Source: Bacteroidales bacterium (GTDB taxonomy: Bacteria > Bacteroidota > Bacteroidia > Bacteroidales > UBA932). From it: 64,000 bases of DNA. Positions 17,948 through 26,932 of this stretch are shown in pieces. The stretch's first letter is position 1. Each line of letters opens with the position of its first letter. A program made the translations under genes and the position numbers. The notes below the pieces were generated by a model that was not told the origin of the DNA, ran no database searches, and was given only the letters and a program-made list of their open reading frames with translations. The stretch is from positions 13,308 through 77,307 of the forward strand of contig JAHHQQ010000008.1 in assembly GCA_020026275.1 (NCBI GenBank). Direction: 5' to 3'.

Positions 17948-18010
17948 CGGAAGTGTCATAGGCATAGCTTATGGAAAAAGGGACTCCTGGCCTTTTGTGC
18001 GGGAAAATAT

Positions 18011-18055
18011 AAAAGACCCCGGAAACCACTCAGATGAAGGTTCCCGGGGTCTTTT
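18011..18055. terminator. Bidirectional terminator
   Basis: AAAAGACCCCGG and CCGGGGTCTTTT form a strong stem between the convergent nadE and punA genes, with A and T runs built into its base. Confidence 0.8.
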
Positions 18056-18077
18056 CGGGTTCTGTGGGTGCGCTCCG

Positions 18078-18911
18078 CTACAGTCTTTCAATGATTTTGG
18101 CGAAGAGCTCGGACATCTTGTCTGCAGCCTTGTCCGCTGCTTTCACGACATCGTCTCCATCGTTGGCATAGTCTTCCGCATAGTCGTCGTGCGCCTCATT
18201 GGTGATGACGGACATGCCGAATACCGGGATGTCTGAATGTCTGGCGACAATCACTTCCGGAATGGTGGACATGCCGACAGCGTCACCGCCGATCATCCGG
18301 AAATATTTGTACTCGGATGGAGTCTCGTAGGATGGGCCTGTTCCGGCGATGTAGACACCTTTGTGGAGCTTCAATCCCATTTCGTCAGCAATCTCTTCTG
18401 CCAGCTTGATGAGCTTGAGGTCGTATGGACGGGTCATGTCCGGGAAGCGTGGTCCGAATTCGTCCAAGTTGGGACCGATGAGCGGATTTGGCAATTTGTT
18501 GATATGGTCCTTGATGATCATGAGGTCACCGATCTTGTAGTCAAAATTGACACCGCCTGCCGCATTGGAGACAAAAAGGTAGCGGATACCGATGACTTTC
18601 ATCACCCGAATCGGGAGAGTCACCAGATCCATGGAGTAACCTTCATAATAGTGGATTCGTCCTTGCATGGCAATGACGGTCTTTCCACCTAGTTGGCCAA
18701 TGATGAAATTGCCTTTGTGTCCGATGGCGGTAGAAACTGGGAAGCCTGGAATCTCCTTGTAAGGGATGATGGTCGGATTCTGGATTCTGTCCGCAAGTTT
18801 TCCCAGGCCACTGCCCAATACGATGCCGATTTCTGGCTGGAGCTGCTTTTCTGTCAATATGGACTGGACATAGTCTGCTGCATTATGAATTCTTTCTAAT
18901 TTTGTATCCAT
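18078..18911 (-). CDS. punA: Purine nucleoside phosphorylase (inosine/guanosine type)
   Basis: Phosphorolysis of inosine and guanosine to base plus ribose-1-phosphate in purine salvage. 277 aa, the length of the trimeric class. The phosphate-binding GSGLG lies at residues 33-37, followed by MQGRIHYYEGY, the purine-site SNAAGGVN, and GPSYETPSEY with GMSTIPEVIVARH near the C-terminus. It begins 16 bases downstream of the SAH/MTA-deaminase-like gene, so the two are probably co-transcribed; inosine-type products of deamination are potential substrates. Confidence 0.92.
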   Translation of the reverse strand: MDTKLERIHNAADYVQSILTEKQLQPEIGIVLGSGLGKLADRIQNPTIIPYKEIPGFPVSTAIGHKGNFIIGQLGGKTVIAMQGRIHYYEGYSMDLVTLPIRVMKVIGIRYLFVSNAAGGVNFDYKIGDLMIIKDHINKLPNPLIGPNLDEFGPRFPDMTRPYDLKLIKLAEEIADEMGLKLHKGVYIAGTGPSYETPSEYKYFRMIGGDAVGMSTIPEVIVARHSDIPVFGMSVITNEAHDDYAEDYANDGDDVVKAADKAADKMSELFAKIIERL

Positions 18912-18927
18912 GATAATTGTTGGTTAT

Positions 18928-20223
18928 TTATGCGATTGTATTCAATAATTTCCGTGCATTGCCGAGGATTTCTTCTTCTCCTTCAACAATTCGGTTTCTC
19001 ATGACGAAGCGGCCATTTGCAATGACGGACTCGATGCTGTCACTGTGGGCCGAATAGATGAAATTGGACCAGAACGGGGCAGGAGAAAGGAAAAATGAAC
19101 TGTTGGTGTTTACGATGATCAGGTCTGCCAACTTTCCTTCCTCCAGTATGCCCGTCTCAAGGCGCAGGGCTTTGGCCCCATTGGAGGTGGCTGTCTTGAC
19201 CAGTTCCGGAATCGGAAGGGCTTGCGGATCAAATCTCCATGCCTTCTGGAAAAGGGCGGACGTCTTCATGGTCTCCAGCATGTCCAGGTTGTTGGAAGAA
19301 GCGCAGCCGTCGGTTCCAAGACAGACGTTGGCGCCAGCTTCTTTCAGCTCATTGTATTTGAACTGGTAGCCGGAGGCAAGTTTGGTGTTGGAGTTGATGT
19401 TGTGGACACAATTCACTTTCCGGTCGCCAAGTATCTGGATGTCATGGTCGGAGAGCCAGAGGGTATGGGCTGCGATGACTCGATTGTCCAGCACTCCCAG
19501 GTTGTCCAGATATTCGACAGGAGTCAGTCCTCCGTGCCGCGCCATGCAGTCCTGCACTTCTTTCTGGGTTTCAGAAAGGTGGATGTGGAGAAGCAGGTCG
19601 TGTCTCCGGGCAAATTCTGTGGCCCAGAGAATCATCGGCTCGCTGACAGAATAGATGGCGTGGTAGGCAATTCCGAAAAGGGAGTTGTCTTTCCATTTTC
19701 GGGATTCCTCGTATGTCTTCATGCACTGCTCCTTCTGTTCTTCCATAGATGCTCCTTCTGGATTGTTCCCGTCAAGGATGACATAGGAGAGCATGGACCG
19801 CAGTCCCATTTCTTCCGCAGCCTGATGGGCTTTCCCGACAAACCAGTACTGGTCGTTGAAGGTGGTGGTGCCGGTCTTGATCATTTCGAGGGCGGCCACC
19901 TTGCTGCCCCAATAGATGAATTCATCATTGATCTTGGTTTCCATATTCCAGATGTTCCGGATCCATTCCTGAAAAGCGACATCTTCTTCCATGCCTCTCA
20001 TCAGGCTCATGGCCGAATGGGTGTGCATATTGATGAAGCCAGGTACGGCCGCTTTTCCAGTGCAGTCCACCAATTCTGTGTTTTGGGCCAGTACGCGGCC
20101 AGTCGAGGCATATTCCCGTTCAATTTCTCCGACTGGCCGGATTTTGCTGATATCCTTTCCTTCAATGAGGATATCACAGGTTTGGTCATTGCAATTGATA
20201 TTTTTCAATAAGATGTTTCTCAT
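18928..20223 (-). CDS. Amidohydrolase, 5'-methylthioadenosine / S-adenosylhomocysteine deaminase type
   Basis: Zinc-dependent deaminase of the TRZ/ATZ group. Metal ligands visible are H67-T-H69 (FINMHTHSAMSLMRG), HIHLSET, AHTLWLSD and LGTDGCASSNNLD. In this family these features fit deamination of the adenine ring of SAH or MTA, producing S-inosylhomocysteine or methylthioinosine. I start at MRNILLK (20223): the longer frame to 20247 would begin upstream of the transcription start predicted from the -7 box at 20245-20252. The downstream purine nucleoside phosphorylase supports a nucleoside-recycling role. The substrate is not proven; guanine- or cytosine-type deaminases are less likely. Confidence 0.85.
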   Translation of the reverse strand: MRNILLKNINCNDQTCDILIEGKDISKIRPVGEIEREYASTGRVLAQNTELVDCTGKAAVPGFINMHTHSAMSLMRGMEEDVAFQEWIRNIWNMETKINDEFIYWGSKVAALEMIKTGTTTFNDQYWFVGKAHQAAEEMGLRSMLSYVILDGNNPEGASMEEQKEQCMKTYEESRKWKDNSLFGIAYHAIYSVSEPMILWATEFARRHDLLLHIHLSETQKEVQDCMARHGGLTPVEYLDNLGVLDNRVIAAHTLWLSDHDIQILGDRKVNCVHNINSNTKLASGYQFKYNELKEAGANVCLGTDGCASSNNLDMLETMKTSALFQKAWRFDPQALPIPELVKTATSNGAKALRLETGILEEGKLADLIIVNTNSSFFLSPAPFWSNFIYSAHSDSIESVIANGRFVMRNRIVEGEEEILGNARKLLNTIA

Positions 20224-20244
20224 GTCGCGAGCTTGTTGTTTTTC

Positions 20245-20252
20245 CAAAATTA
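20245..20252 (-). promoter_or_regulatory. -7 promoter box of the deaminase-punA operon
   Basis: TAATTTTG on the minus strand matches TAnnTTTG. The predicted start of transcription near 20238 leaves a short leader to the ATG at 20223 and excludes a start at 20247. Confidence 0.6.
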
Positions 20253-20308
20253 CAAAATAAATTCCAAAAAAGAATTCCAGCGTATGCGAATTTTGGAGAA
20301 GAAGGGCC

Positions 20309-20337
20309 TTTGCATTTAAGTTGAATTGTTATATTTG
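20309..20337 (+). promoter_or_regulatory. Complete promoter of the aldehyde dehydrogenase gene
   Basis: TTTG (20309-20312), 17 bases, then TATATTTG (20330-20337): both Bacteroidota promoter elements. Predicted transcription start near 20344, so translation must begin at ATG 20350 or 20359. Confidence 0.75.
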
Positions 20338-20349
20338 TGCCGAAATATC

Positions 20350-21735
20350 ATGTCAGTTATGGAAAATACAAGTATTGGCAAAATAAGTGAAATCATCGAG
20401 GAACAGCGGAAATATTTCCGTTCAAATGCTACATTGGACCTGGGATTCAGAAAAGAAATGCTGCATCGGCTCGACCGGGCCATCGTCAAGTGGGAACCTG
20501 AACTCTACAGGGCGTTGCAAGTTGATTTGCATAAATCCCGGGAAGAAGCCTATCTGACCGAAATCAGCATTGTCAGGGGAGAACTCCGCAAACATCTCAA
20601 TAATCTGAAGAAATGGGCGAAGCCGGAATACAGATGGGGCTCTCTCGCCATCTGGCCGTCCAAGAGCCAGGTGGTCTGTGAGCCGCTCGGCAATGCGTTG
20701 ATTGTCTCTCCGTGGAACTATCCTGTCCATCTTCTGCTGAATCCTTTGGTGGGGGCCATTTCCTCCGGCTGCACTGCAGTGCTTAAGCCGTCCCCTTATG
20801 TTCCGGAAGTGTCCAAAGTGTTGGAGTCTTTGATTGAAGATACATTTGAAGAGCGTTATGTCGCTATGGTACAGGGAAATAGGGAAGTGAATACAGAACT
20901 GTTCTCTCATCGTTTCGATTTTATTTTCCTGACAGGGAGCCCTCAGCTGGGCCGTATTGCCATGGAGGCGGCTTCTAGATTCTTGACACCGTTGGTGCTG
21001 GAACTTGGAGGAAAGAGCCCTTGTATTGTGGACGAGACTGCCAATGTGGAATTGGCGGCCAAGAGGATTGCCTGGGGAAAGACGATGAACAGTGGGCAGA
21101 CCTGCATTGCGCCAGATTATCTGTTCGTTCATGAAAAGGTGAAGTCTCAATTTGTAGAGGCTTTCCAGCGGAATTTGCATCTCCTTCATGGAAAAGATAT
21201 CGAGCAGAGTGGGCATTATTGCCGTATGGTCAATGACAAGGCTTTTGCGAGGGTTTCCTCTTATCTGAAAGAAGGGAAGATTCTATGTGGAGGACGAGTT
21301 GATGCGGCCAGCCGTTATATAGAGCCGACCTTGTTGGAAGTGACAGATGTCAATCAGCCGGTTATGCAGGAGGAAATTTTTGGTCCGGTCTTCCCTGTGA
21401 TGACCTATACAGACATACAGGAGGCAATCGATTTTGCCAGGGGCCGGGAGAAGCCGTTGGCTCTATATTATTTTGGAAATCGGAAAGATGGTTGGAACGT
21501 TATCCGTCAGGTCTCATCTGGAGGGGCTTGTATCAATGATACGTTGATGCATATTGCCAATGACAATATTCCATTCGGAGGAGTCGGAAATGCTGGAATG
21601 GGCCGATATCATGGAAAGGACACTTTTCTCGCATTTTCTCATGTGCGCTCTGTCGTGACTTCCTGCAAGTGGTTGGATATGCCTTTCCGTTATATGCCAT
21701 ATAAATGGTTCAATGTAATCAAACATTTGTTGTAG
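20350..21735 (+). CDS. Aldehyde dehydrogenase (class 3-like)
   Basis: NAD(P)-dependent oxidation of an aldehyde to the acid; about 461 aa, short like fatty-aldehyde dehydrogenases. Catalytic residues visible are N123 in SPWNYP, E218 in LELGGKSP and C252 in NSGQTCIAPDY; the cofactor motif FTGS appears as FLTGSPQLG. The C-terminal motif NAGMGRYHGKDTF is also typical. The start is ATG 20350 because the promoter ends at 20337 and the longer frame from 20326 overlaps it; ATG 20359 is an alternative. Single transcription unit with its own terminator. The physiological aldehyde is unknown. Confidence 0.92.
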   Translation: MSVMENTSIGKISEIIEEQRKYFRSNATLDLGFRKEMLHRLDRAIVKWEPELYRALQVDLHKSREEAYLTEISIVRGELRKHLNNLKKWAKPEYRWGSLAIWPSKSQVVCEPLGNALIVSPWNYPVHLLLNPLVGAISSGCTAVLKPSPYVPEVSKVLESLIEDTFEERYVAMVQGNREVNTELFSHRFDFIFLTGSPQLGRIAMEAASRFLTPLVLELGGKSPCIVDETANVELAAKRIAWGKTMNSGQTCIAPDYLFVHEKVKSQFVEAFQRNLHLLHGKDIEQSGHYCRMVNDKAFARVSSYLKEGKILCGGRVDAASRYIEPTLLEVTDVNQPVMQEEIFGPVFPVMTYTDIQEAIDFARGREKPLALYYFGNRKDGWNVIRQVSSGGACINDTLMHIANDNIPFGGVGNAGMGRYHGKDTFLAFSHVRSVVTSCKWLDMPFRYMPYKWFNVIKHLL

Positions 21736-21760
21736 GAAAAGATGTTCGTGTAAAATCAAT

Positions 21761-21790
21761 GAAGGCACTGCCGTTTTCGGCAGTGCCTTC
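21761..21790. terminator. Bidirectional terminator, perfect 13-bp stem
   Basis: GAAGGCACTGCCG, loop TTTT, and the perfect complement, between the convergent aldehyde dehydrogenase and DUF3276 genes. Confidence 0.75.
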
Positions 21791-21799
21791 ATTGTGATT

Positions 21800-22174
21800 C
21801 TAGAATTCATCAAACTCAACATCCGTAAAATTTTTCTTTTCTTCGGTTTCTCCAGTTGGGTTTTCTGACAGGACATTTTGCGTGTCTGCAGAAATGCAGT
21901 TGGTCCTGATGTAATCAATGACTTCCTGAAGCCCGTCGGCAAACTTGTCGAAATCCTCCTTGTAAAGGAAAATCTTATGTTTGTTATAGGTGATCCTTCC
22001 GTCTTTTTCAATGTTCCTTTTCCTTTCGGTAATGGTCATGAAATAGTCTTTATTTCCTTTTGTCGCCTTGACATCAAAGAAATAAGTCCGTTTGCCTGCC
22101 TTGACAGGTTTTGAATAAACATCCTCATCAGAGCGCTCGTGAGAGTAAGCTCCATCATAATCTTCACTGTACAT
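21800..22174 (-). CDS. DUF3276 / PUR-domain nucleic-acid-binding protein
   Basis: 124 aa. The core (residues about 20-95) has the PUR-repeat pattern of this Bacteroidota/spirochaete family: KRTYFFDVKATKGNKDYFM, ITERKRN, and KHKIFLYKEDFDKFADGL. Proteins of this family bind single-stranded DNA or RNA; one spirochaete member acts as a regulator. The acidic Tyr-rich N-terminus and the Glu/Lys-rich tail look disordered. It is divergent from nusB. Role in the cell unknown. Confidence 0.8.
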   Translation of the reverse strand: MYSEDYDGAYSHERSDEDVYSKPVKAGKRTYFFDVKATKGNKDYFMTITERKRNIEKDGRITYNKHKIFLYKEDFDKFADGLQEVIDYIRTNCISADTQNVLSENPTGETEEKKNFTDVEFDEF

Positions 22175-22242
22175 ATTATCTTTAAATCTTAGTTTTAGTA
22201 TGTAATTCTTCCCAAAGTAAGTGAAAAATTCTGAAATTACAC

Positions 22243-22250
22243 TATATTTG
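22243..22250 (+). promoter_or_regulatory. -7 promoter box of the nusB operon
   Basis: TATATTTG, an exact TAnnTTTG match 24 bases before the nusB ATG. It presumably drives the seven-gene set to 27877. Confidence 0.6.
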
Positions 22251-22273
22251 TAGATATTATTATCAATTCAATT

Positions 22274-23215
22274 ATGTTAAACAGAAGAATTCTAAGGATC
22301 AAGGCGTTCAAGACACTGTATGGAGCAGTGTGCGGTGGCGGAACTGATTTGAATGGCGCGTTGGAGGCCTTGACCGAATCTTGTGAGGCGACGAGAGATT
22401 TATATTTGTTCATGCTTGCCATCATTTCTCCGCTGACCAGAGAGGCCCGAAATCGTATTGATGCCGGCAAGGCCAAATTCAATCCTTCCGAAGAGGAGCT
22501 TCATCCCAATGAGAAGTTCGCCGATAACCAGTTGGCGGTTATGTTTGATGGGGATCCAGATTTTACTAAACTGATCGGCAAGAAGAAATTGTCTTGGGAC
22601 CAGTATGACATTCAGGTAAGGCATATCTTTGATTCCGTCCAGTCCAAAGATTATTTTCAGAAATATATGGAAAATGAGGAGAGAACCCTGGCTCAGGATT
22701 GTTCCCTGTTCATCCATATCTTTGAAGATGAATTTGTGGACAATCAGGAGATGGAGGACCTGCTTGAGGAAATGTCTGTCCTGTGGATTGATGACTTGGC
22801 CTATGCGCTCACATATTGCTGCAGAACCTTGAAGGATATTGCGAAAGGACAGGCATGGCATCTGCCTGAACTGTATCAGAGTGATCTGATGAAGAAAAAG
22901 AAACCGGAAGTTCATTTTGACAGTGACCGTGAATTTGTGCGTCGTCTTCTGGCTGCCGCCTATTCCGGATACCAGAAATATTTCGATATGGTGGCCGGGC
23001 AAGTGCCGGATTGGGACAGTGATCGTTTGTTCTCTACAGATATGGCACTGATTTGCTTGGGGTTGGCGGAAGTGGAGACTTTCCCGGAGATAGATGTGAA
23101 GGTGTCCTTGAATGAATATACCGAAATATCAAAATATTACAGTTCACCAAAGAGTCGTTCATTCGTGAATGGATTGCTCCATAAGGTGGTTTTTGACAAT
23201 TTTAATAAACAATAG
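22274..23215 (+). CDS. nusB: Transcription antitermination protein NusB (long Bacteroidota form)
   Basis: 313 aa, roughly twice the length of enterobacterial NusB, as is usual in this phylum. The N-terminus NRRILRIKAFKTLYG is the RNA-binding arginine-rich start of NusB. The all-helical C-terminal half holds the NusB domain (SDREFVRRLLAAAYSGY, then DMALICLGLAEVETFPEIDVKVSLNEYTEISK split over two helices, and PKSRSFVNGLLHKV). Known role: with NusE/S10 it forms the boxA-binding complex that prevents premature termination of rRNA transcripts. First gene of the operon; yajC begins 2 bases after its stop. Confidence 0.92.
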   Translation: MLNRRILRIKAFKTLYGAVCGGGTDLNGALEALTESCEATRDLYLFMLAIISPLTREARNRIDAGKAKFNPSEEELHPNEKFADNQLAVMFDGDPDFTKLIGKKKLSWDQYDIQVRHIFDSVQSKDYFQKYMENEERTLAQDCSLFIHIFEDEFVDNQEMEDLLEEMSVLWIDDLAYALTYCCRTLKDIAKGQAWHLPELYQSDLMKKKKPEVHFDSDREFVRRLLAAAYSGYQKYFDMVAGQVPDWDSDRLFSTDMALICLGLAEVETFPEIDVKVSLNEYTEISKYYSSPKSRSFVNGLLHKVVFDNFNKQ

Positions 23216-23217
23216 AG

Positions 23218-23535
23218 ATGAATTTACTTACATTTGTTCTACAGGCACAGCCTCAGGCACCTGCAGGCGCAGGTTGGTCCATGTGGCTTATGATTATTCT
23301 TATTTTCGTTGTGATGTGGTTCTTTATGATCCGTCCTCAGAGAAAGCAGCAGAAAGAGCTTGAAAAGTTCCGCTCCGGTCTCAAGCACGGTGATAAAGTG
23401 GTCACTATCGGTGGAATCTATGGCACTGTGGAAGAGATCAAGGATAAGACTGTCCTTATTAAAGTGGACGGCGACGTCAAATTGAAAGTGGACAAGAACT
23501 CATTGGTCAAAGATTTCTCTGAGACCGTACAGTAG
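23218..23535 (+). CDS. yajC: Preprotein translocase subunit YajC
   Basis: 105 aa. A short N-terminal segment rich in Gln/Ala/Pro precedes one transmembrane helix (about 20-38, WLMIILIFVVMWFFMIRP). The conserved cytoplasmic part KHGDKVVTIGGIYGTVEEIKD splits into KHGDKVVTIGG and YGTVEEI. YajC associates with SecDF in the inner membrane. Its stop codon overlaps the GTG start of the next gene by one base. Confidence 0.93.
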   Translation: MNLLTFVLQAQPQAPAGAGWSMWLMIILIFVVMWFFMIRPQRKQQKELEKFRSGLKHGDKVVTIGGIYGTVEEIKDKTVLIKVDGDVKLKVDKNSLVKDFSETVQ

Positions 23536-24497
23536 TGAAACGTCTTCTTCAATTACTGAAAATCAATGGGAGAGATGCGATAGTTTTTACGATGTCTCTC
23601 CTTTTGGCGTTCAGTATATGGCTCATGCATAATCTGTCTCAGAATTATACTGAGATAGTGGACGTTTATGTTCGGGCCAAATCCAACGTTTCTGGACATT
23701 CCCAGCTTTCAGTCACTCCTGTCCCTTTGACGGCACGTTGCCGGACAAGAGGATTTGATATCATCCGGCTCAACAAGAGCGATGCCGGCCATCCTGAAGT
23801 CATTGAATTCGCACCATCTGATCTGCATGATATGGGAAGAGGTGCCTATTACATTACAGGCTCTGACTTGAACAAGTACATCCAGCCTATTTTGGGCAAC
23901 AATGCTTCCAACACAACGATTCTCAATGATACTCTGGTGTTCAACTTCGCCTATGAGGTCAACAAGAAAGTGCCGGTGAGAACTATATGCAATGTCACGT
24001 ACAAGTCTCAATATATCAATATCGGAGATTTGAAGGTTGAACCGGATTCTGTCTATATCTATGGGGATCCGCTTCATCTGGAAAAGATAGATTGCGTTGT
24101 GACGGAACCTTTCTCCATGACGGAACTTTCAGCTGATGCCAGTGGAAGGATTGGGATTGAACCGATCCGGGGAATCAGAATGTCTGCGGACGAGATAGAA
24201 TATCATCTGCAGGTGGAAAGGTATGTGGAGATTACGGCTGAAATGCCTGTCAAGGCCGTCAATGTGCCATTGCGTAGAAACTTGGTCATTTATCCGTCTG
24301 TGGCGAAGGTACGTTTCTGCTGCGCTTTCCCGTTGAGGGTCAACCCTCAAGATGAAATCAAGTTCTACATCGATTTCAAAGACTTTGAGAATTCTCTTAA
24401 CGGCAGATGTCTGGCGCGGGCTTCCGATATTCCAGAAGGAGTGTTCGGTTATGTGATGGAGCCGCAAGTGTTCGATTGTGTAGAAAGTGTCAAGTGA
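23535..24497 (+). CDS. YbbR-like domain protein, membrane-anchored
   Basis: 320 aa, GTG start at 23535 overlapping the yajC stop. An N-terminal transmembrane helix (about 15-32, AIVFTMSLLLAFSIWLM) is followed by repeated beta-rich YbbR-type domains outside the membrane. YbbR domains are linked in other bacteria to the cyclic-di-AMP cyclase, but no cyclase gene is adjacent here, so the function is open. Overlap of TGA and ATG with coaE shows tight translational coupling. Confidence 0.75.
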   Translation: MKRLLQLLKINGRDAIVFTMSLLLAFSIWLMHNLSQNYTEIVDVYVRAKSNVSGHSQLSVTPVPLTARCRTRGFDIIRLNKSDAGHPEVIEFAPSDLHDMGRGAYYITGSDLNKYIQPILGNNASNTTILNDTLVFNFAYEVNKKVPVRTICNVTYKSQYINIGDLKVEPDSVYIYGDPLHLEKIDCVVTEPFSMTELSADASGRIGIEPIRGIRMSADEIEYHLQVERYVEITAEMPVKAVNVPLRRNLVIYPSVAKVRFCCAFPLRVNPQDEIKFYIDFKDFENSLNGRCLARASDIPEGVFGYVMEPQVFDCVESVK

Positions 24498-25117
24498 TGA
24501 AGACCGTTTTGGTGACTGGAGGAATTGGAAGCGGCAAGTCAAAGGTCTGCTCCTATCTGGCGGGGAAAGGAATTCCTGTCTATGATACGGACAGCCGGGC
24601 GAAGAATCTCTACGATACCGACTCGGTACTGGTGGGCCAGATTGAGGACGCCTTCGGCATCCGTCTGTTTGACGAGGAAGGCAAACTGCGCAGAAAAGCC
24701 TTGTCTGACCTGATTTTTTCAGACAGTGGCAAGCTGGAAAAATTGGAATCATTCGTGCATCCGGCCCTTTTGAGAGATTTCCTCCGCTGGAGGGAGATGC
24801 TGGAACAGGAGGCTCGACAAAATGGAAGGGAATATCCCTTCGTATGCATGGAATCGGCCATTGTCTTGGACAAGCCGGTTTTCAAGGATCTCTATGATGT
24901 GGTCCTGCTCGTGGATGCACCGCTTGAGTTGCGCTTGGAACGGGCGGTTGAGAGAGACTCTGCTCCAAGAGAAAAGATTATGGAACGTATCCTAAGTCAG
25001 CGGATTCATTTGGATAAGGCTGACAAAGTGATTGTCAATGATGGCAGTCCGGAAACTCTTTGCAGAAGAGTGGACGAAGCTATGGAAATATTAAATTTGC
25101 AATTGGTTAAATTATAA
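24497..25117 (+). CDS. coaE: Dephospho-CoA kinase
   Basis: Last step of coenzyme A synthesis, phosphorylating dephospho-CoA. The start is ATG 24497 (MKTVLVTGG): the frame stays open upstream to 24407 but that lies inside the preceding gene. P-loop GGIGSGKS at residues 8-15, then YDTDSRAK, and the CoaE motif SFVHPALLRDF; near the C-terminus RILSQ and VIVNDGS. 206 aa, the usual length. Confidence 0.94.
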   Translation: MKTVLVTGGIGSGKSKVCSYLAGKGIPVYDTDSRAKNLYDTDSVLVGQIEDAFGIRLFDEEGKLRRKALSDLIFSDSGKLEKLESFVHPALLRDFLRWREMLEQEARQNGREYPFVCMESAIVLDKPVFKDLYDVVLLVDAPLELRLERAVERDSAPREKIMERILSQRIHLDKADKVIVNDGSPETLCRRVDEAMEILNLQLVKL

Positions 25118-25123
25118 GTAAAA

Positions 25124-25591
25124 ATGGAAAACAACAAGACAGATTTGAGTAGAATTCTGGCTGTTTCTGGTCAGCATGGTTTGTTTGAATATATTGCTCA
25201 GGCAAGAAATGGTGCGATTGTGGAGGCTTTGGAAGATCACAAACGTGTCTGCTTTGACGTGAAGAGCAAGATTACTTCTCTATATGACATTTCTATCTAT
25301 ACCTACGATGAGGAGGTGAGGCTTCAGGAAGTGTTCAACAAGATGCATGAGGTATTGGGAGAAGAGAATGCTCCTTCACCGAAATCCACGTCAGAAGAGT
25401 TGAAGGCCTTTTTCTCCAAAGCCCTTCCCGAATATGATGAGAACCGTTTCTATGTTTCTCATATGAAGAAAGTGGTAGAGTGGTACAATTGCCTTAAAAA
25501 TTTTGCGTCTCTTGATTTTGTGGATCTCGAGGCTGAGGCTGAGAAGGCCCAGGCGGAAGCTGCAGAGGAAGAAGCTCAAAAAGCAGAATAA
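25124..25591 (+). CDS. DUF5606-family protein
   Basis: 155 aa, no signal peptide. The N-terminal half (DLSRILAVSGQHGLFEYIAQ, then ITSLYDISIYTYDEEVRL) matches the conserved Bacteroidota DUF5606 pattern with a small beta-rich fold. The C-terminus is a Glu/Ala-rich acidic tail (AEAEKAQAEAAEEEAQ) that looks helical or disordered. Function unknown; it is consistently a small cytoplasmic protein, here between coaE and rimO. Confidence 0.75.
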   Translation: MENNKTDLSRILAVSGQHGLFEYIAQARNGAIVEALEDHKRVCFDVKSKITSLYDISIYTYDEEVRLQEVFNKMHEVLGEENAPSPKSTSEELKAFFSKALPEYDENRFYVSHMKKVVEWYNCLKNFASLDFVDLEAEAEKAQAEAAEEEAQKAE

Positions 25592-25593
25592 TC

Positions 25594-26919
25594 ATGCTTA
25601 AGAGTCTGCAGGTGATAACGTTAGGCTGTTCCAAGAATATTGTGGACACCGAACATCTCCTGGCCCAGATACAAAATGATTTTCAGATTTTTCCTGAGAA
25701 CTATCGGGGAAAATCTGATTTTCTGCTTATCAATACTTGCGGTTTCATCGGGGATGCAAAAGAAGAATCCATCCGGGTCATTCTCGAAGCAGCCGAACGC
25801 AAGAAAATGGGAGATGTTGGAAAATTGGTTGTATTCGGATGTTTGTCACAAAGATACAGTGATTCGCTTCCTGAACTGATTCCAGAGGTGGATGCCTGGT
25901 ATGGCGCACGTGAATTCGCTCCCATAGTCAGGGGACTGACTGGAAGGAAGATTCCTGAAATGTTCTCGACACGATACCGGTACTCGACACCTAAGGGCGT
26001 GGGGTATGCGTATTTGAAGATTTCAGAAGGTTGTAACCGGAGGTGCTCTTATTGTGCCATACCTTTCATTCGTGGCAATCATAAATCCGTTCCGATGGAA
26101 CAGCTGGTGGCAGAGGCCGGGCATCTGGCGCAGAATGGAGTCAAGGAATTGATTCTGATTGCCCAGGATACGACCTACTACGGCATGGACCTGTATCACA
26201 GAAGAGCCATCGCGGAACTGGTGGAGAAGTTGTCCAAAGTGGAAGGGATAGAATGGATACGTATCCATTATTCTTATCCTGCTGATTTCCCGGAGGATCT
26301 TCTGGACCAGATGGCCGGCAATCCGAAGGTTTGCAAATATATGGATATACCTCTCCAGCATGTTGCGGACGTGGTGCTTGACAATATGCACAGACACGTT
26401 GATGGCGCATGGACAAGGGAACTCATTTCCAGAATGAGAAAGAGAGTGCCAGGAATTGCTATCCGTACGACGATGATTGTCGGTTTCCCAGGAGAAGGGG
26501 AGAAAGAATTTGAGGAATTGCTGGACTTCATCAAGGAGGCCAAGTTCGAGCGTTTGGGGGCTTTCAGATATTCAGAAGAAGAGGGAACTTTCGGAGCGGA
26601 AAATTTTGAGGATAATATTGGTGATGAAGAGAAACAGAGCCGGTATGATCGTTTGATGTCCGTTCAGAACAGCATTTCACTGGAGTGCAACGAGTCACGG
26701 GTCGGTACGGTCGAGAAGGTGATCGTGGATGCTGTCTCCGACGGCGCTCTGGTCTGCCGTAGTCAATATGAAAGTCCGGAAGTGGATGGCGAGATCTTTG
26801 TAAGGTATGAGCCGGAATGTTTTGGAGGACAGCCTGCTGAAAGTTTTGTCGGACAGTTCCTCCAAGTGAAAATAACTGGTGCGGAAGATTATGATCTTCA
26901 TGCAGAATTGTACAAGTAA
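25594..26919 (+). CDS. rimO: Ribosomal protein S12 methylthiotransferase RimO
   Basis: Radical-SAM enzyme that methylthiolates an aspartate of ribosomal protein S12. 441 aa. The N-terminal UPF0004 domain carries cluster-binding C12 (TLGCSKN), C49 (NTCGF) and C83 (FGCLSQRY). The radical-SAM core has C147-x3-C151-x2-C154 (GCNRRCSYCAIP). A C-terminal TRAM domain (about 375-441) follows. The TLGCSKN and CAIPFIRG patterns separate RimO from the tRNA enzyme MiaB. Two bases separate it from the DUF5606 gene. Confidence 0.94.
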   Translation: MLKSLQVITLGCSKNIVDTEHLLAQIQNDFQIFPENYRGKSDFLLINTCGFIGDAKEESIRVILEAAERKKMGDVGKLVVFGCLSQRYSDSLPELIPEVDAWYGAREFAPIVRGLTGRKIPEMFSTRYRYSTPKGVGYAYLKISEGCNRRCSYCAIPFIRGNHKSVPMEQLVAEAGHLAQNGVKELILIAQDTTYYGMDLYHRRAIAELVEKLSKVEGIEWIRIHYSYPADFPEDLLDQMAGNPKVCKYMDIPLQHVADVVLDNMHRHVDGAWTRELISRMRKRVPGIAIRTTMIVGFPGEGEKEFEELLDFIKEAKFERLGAFRYSEEEGTFGAENFEDNIGDEEKQSRYDRLMSVQNSISLECNESRVGTVEKVIVDAVSDGALVCRSQYESPEVDGEIFVRYEPECFGGQPAESFVGQFLQVKITGAEDYDLHAELYK

Positions 26920-26932
26920 AATTATTGGAAAT

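Noticed and set aside
16829..17965. A 378-codon frame on the minus strand over nadE
   Set aside because: Antisense to the synthetase domain of nadE; high codon GC makes such open frames common here.
20326..20349. Longer start for the aldehyde dehydrogenase
   Set aside because: The open frame upstream overlaps the -7 box TATATTTG (20330-20337); transcription would begin after it, so translation cannot.
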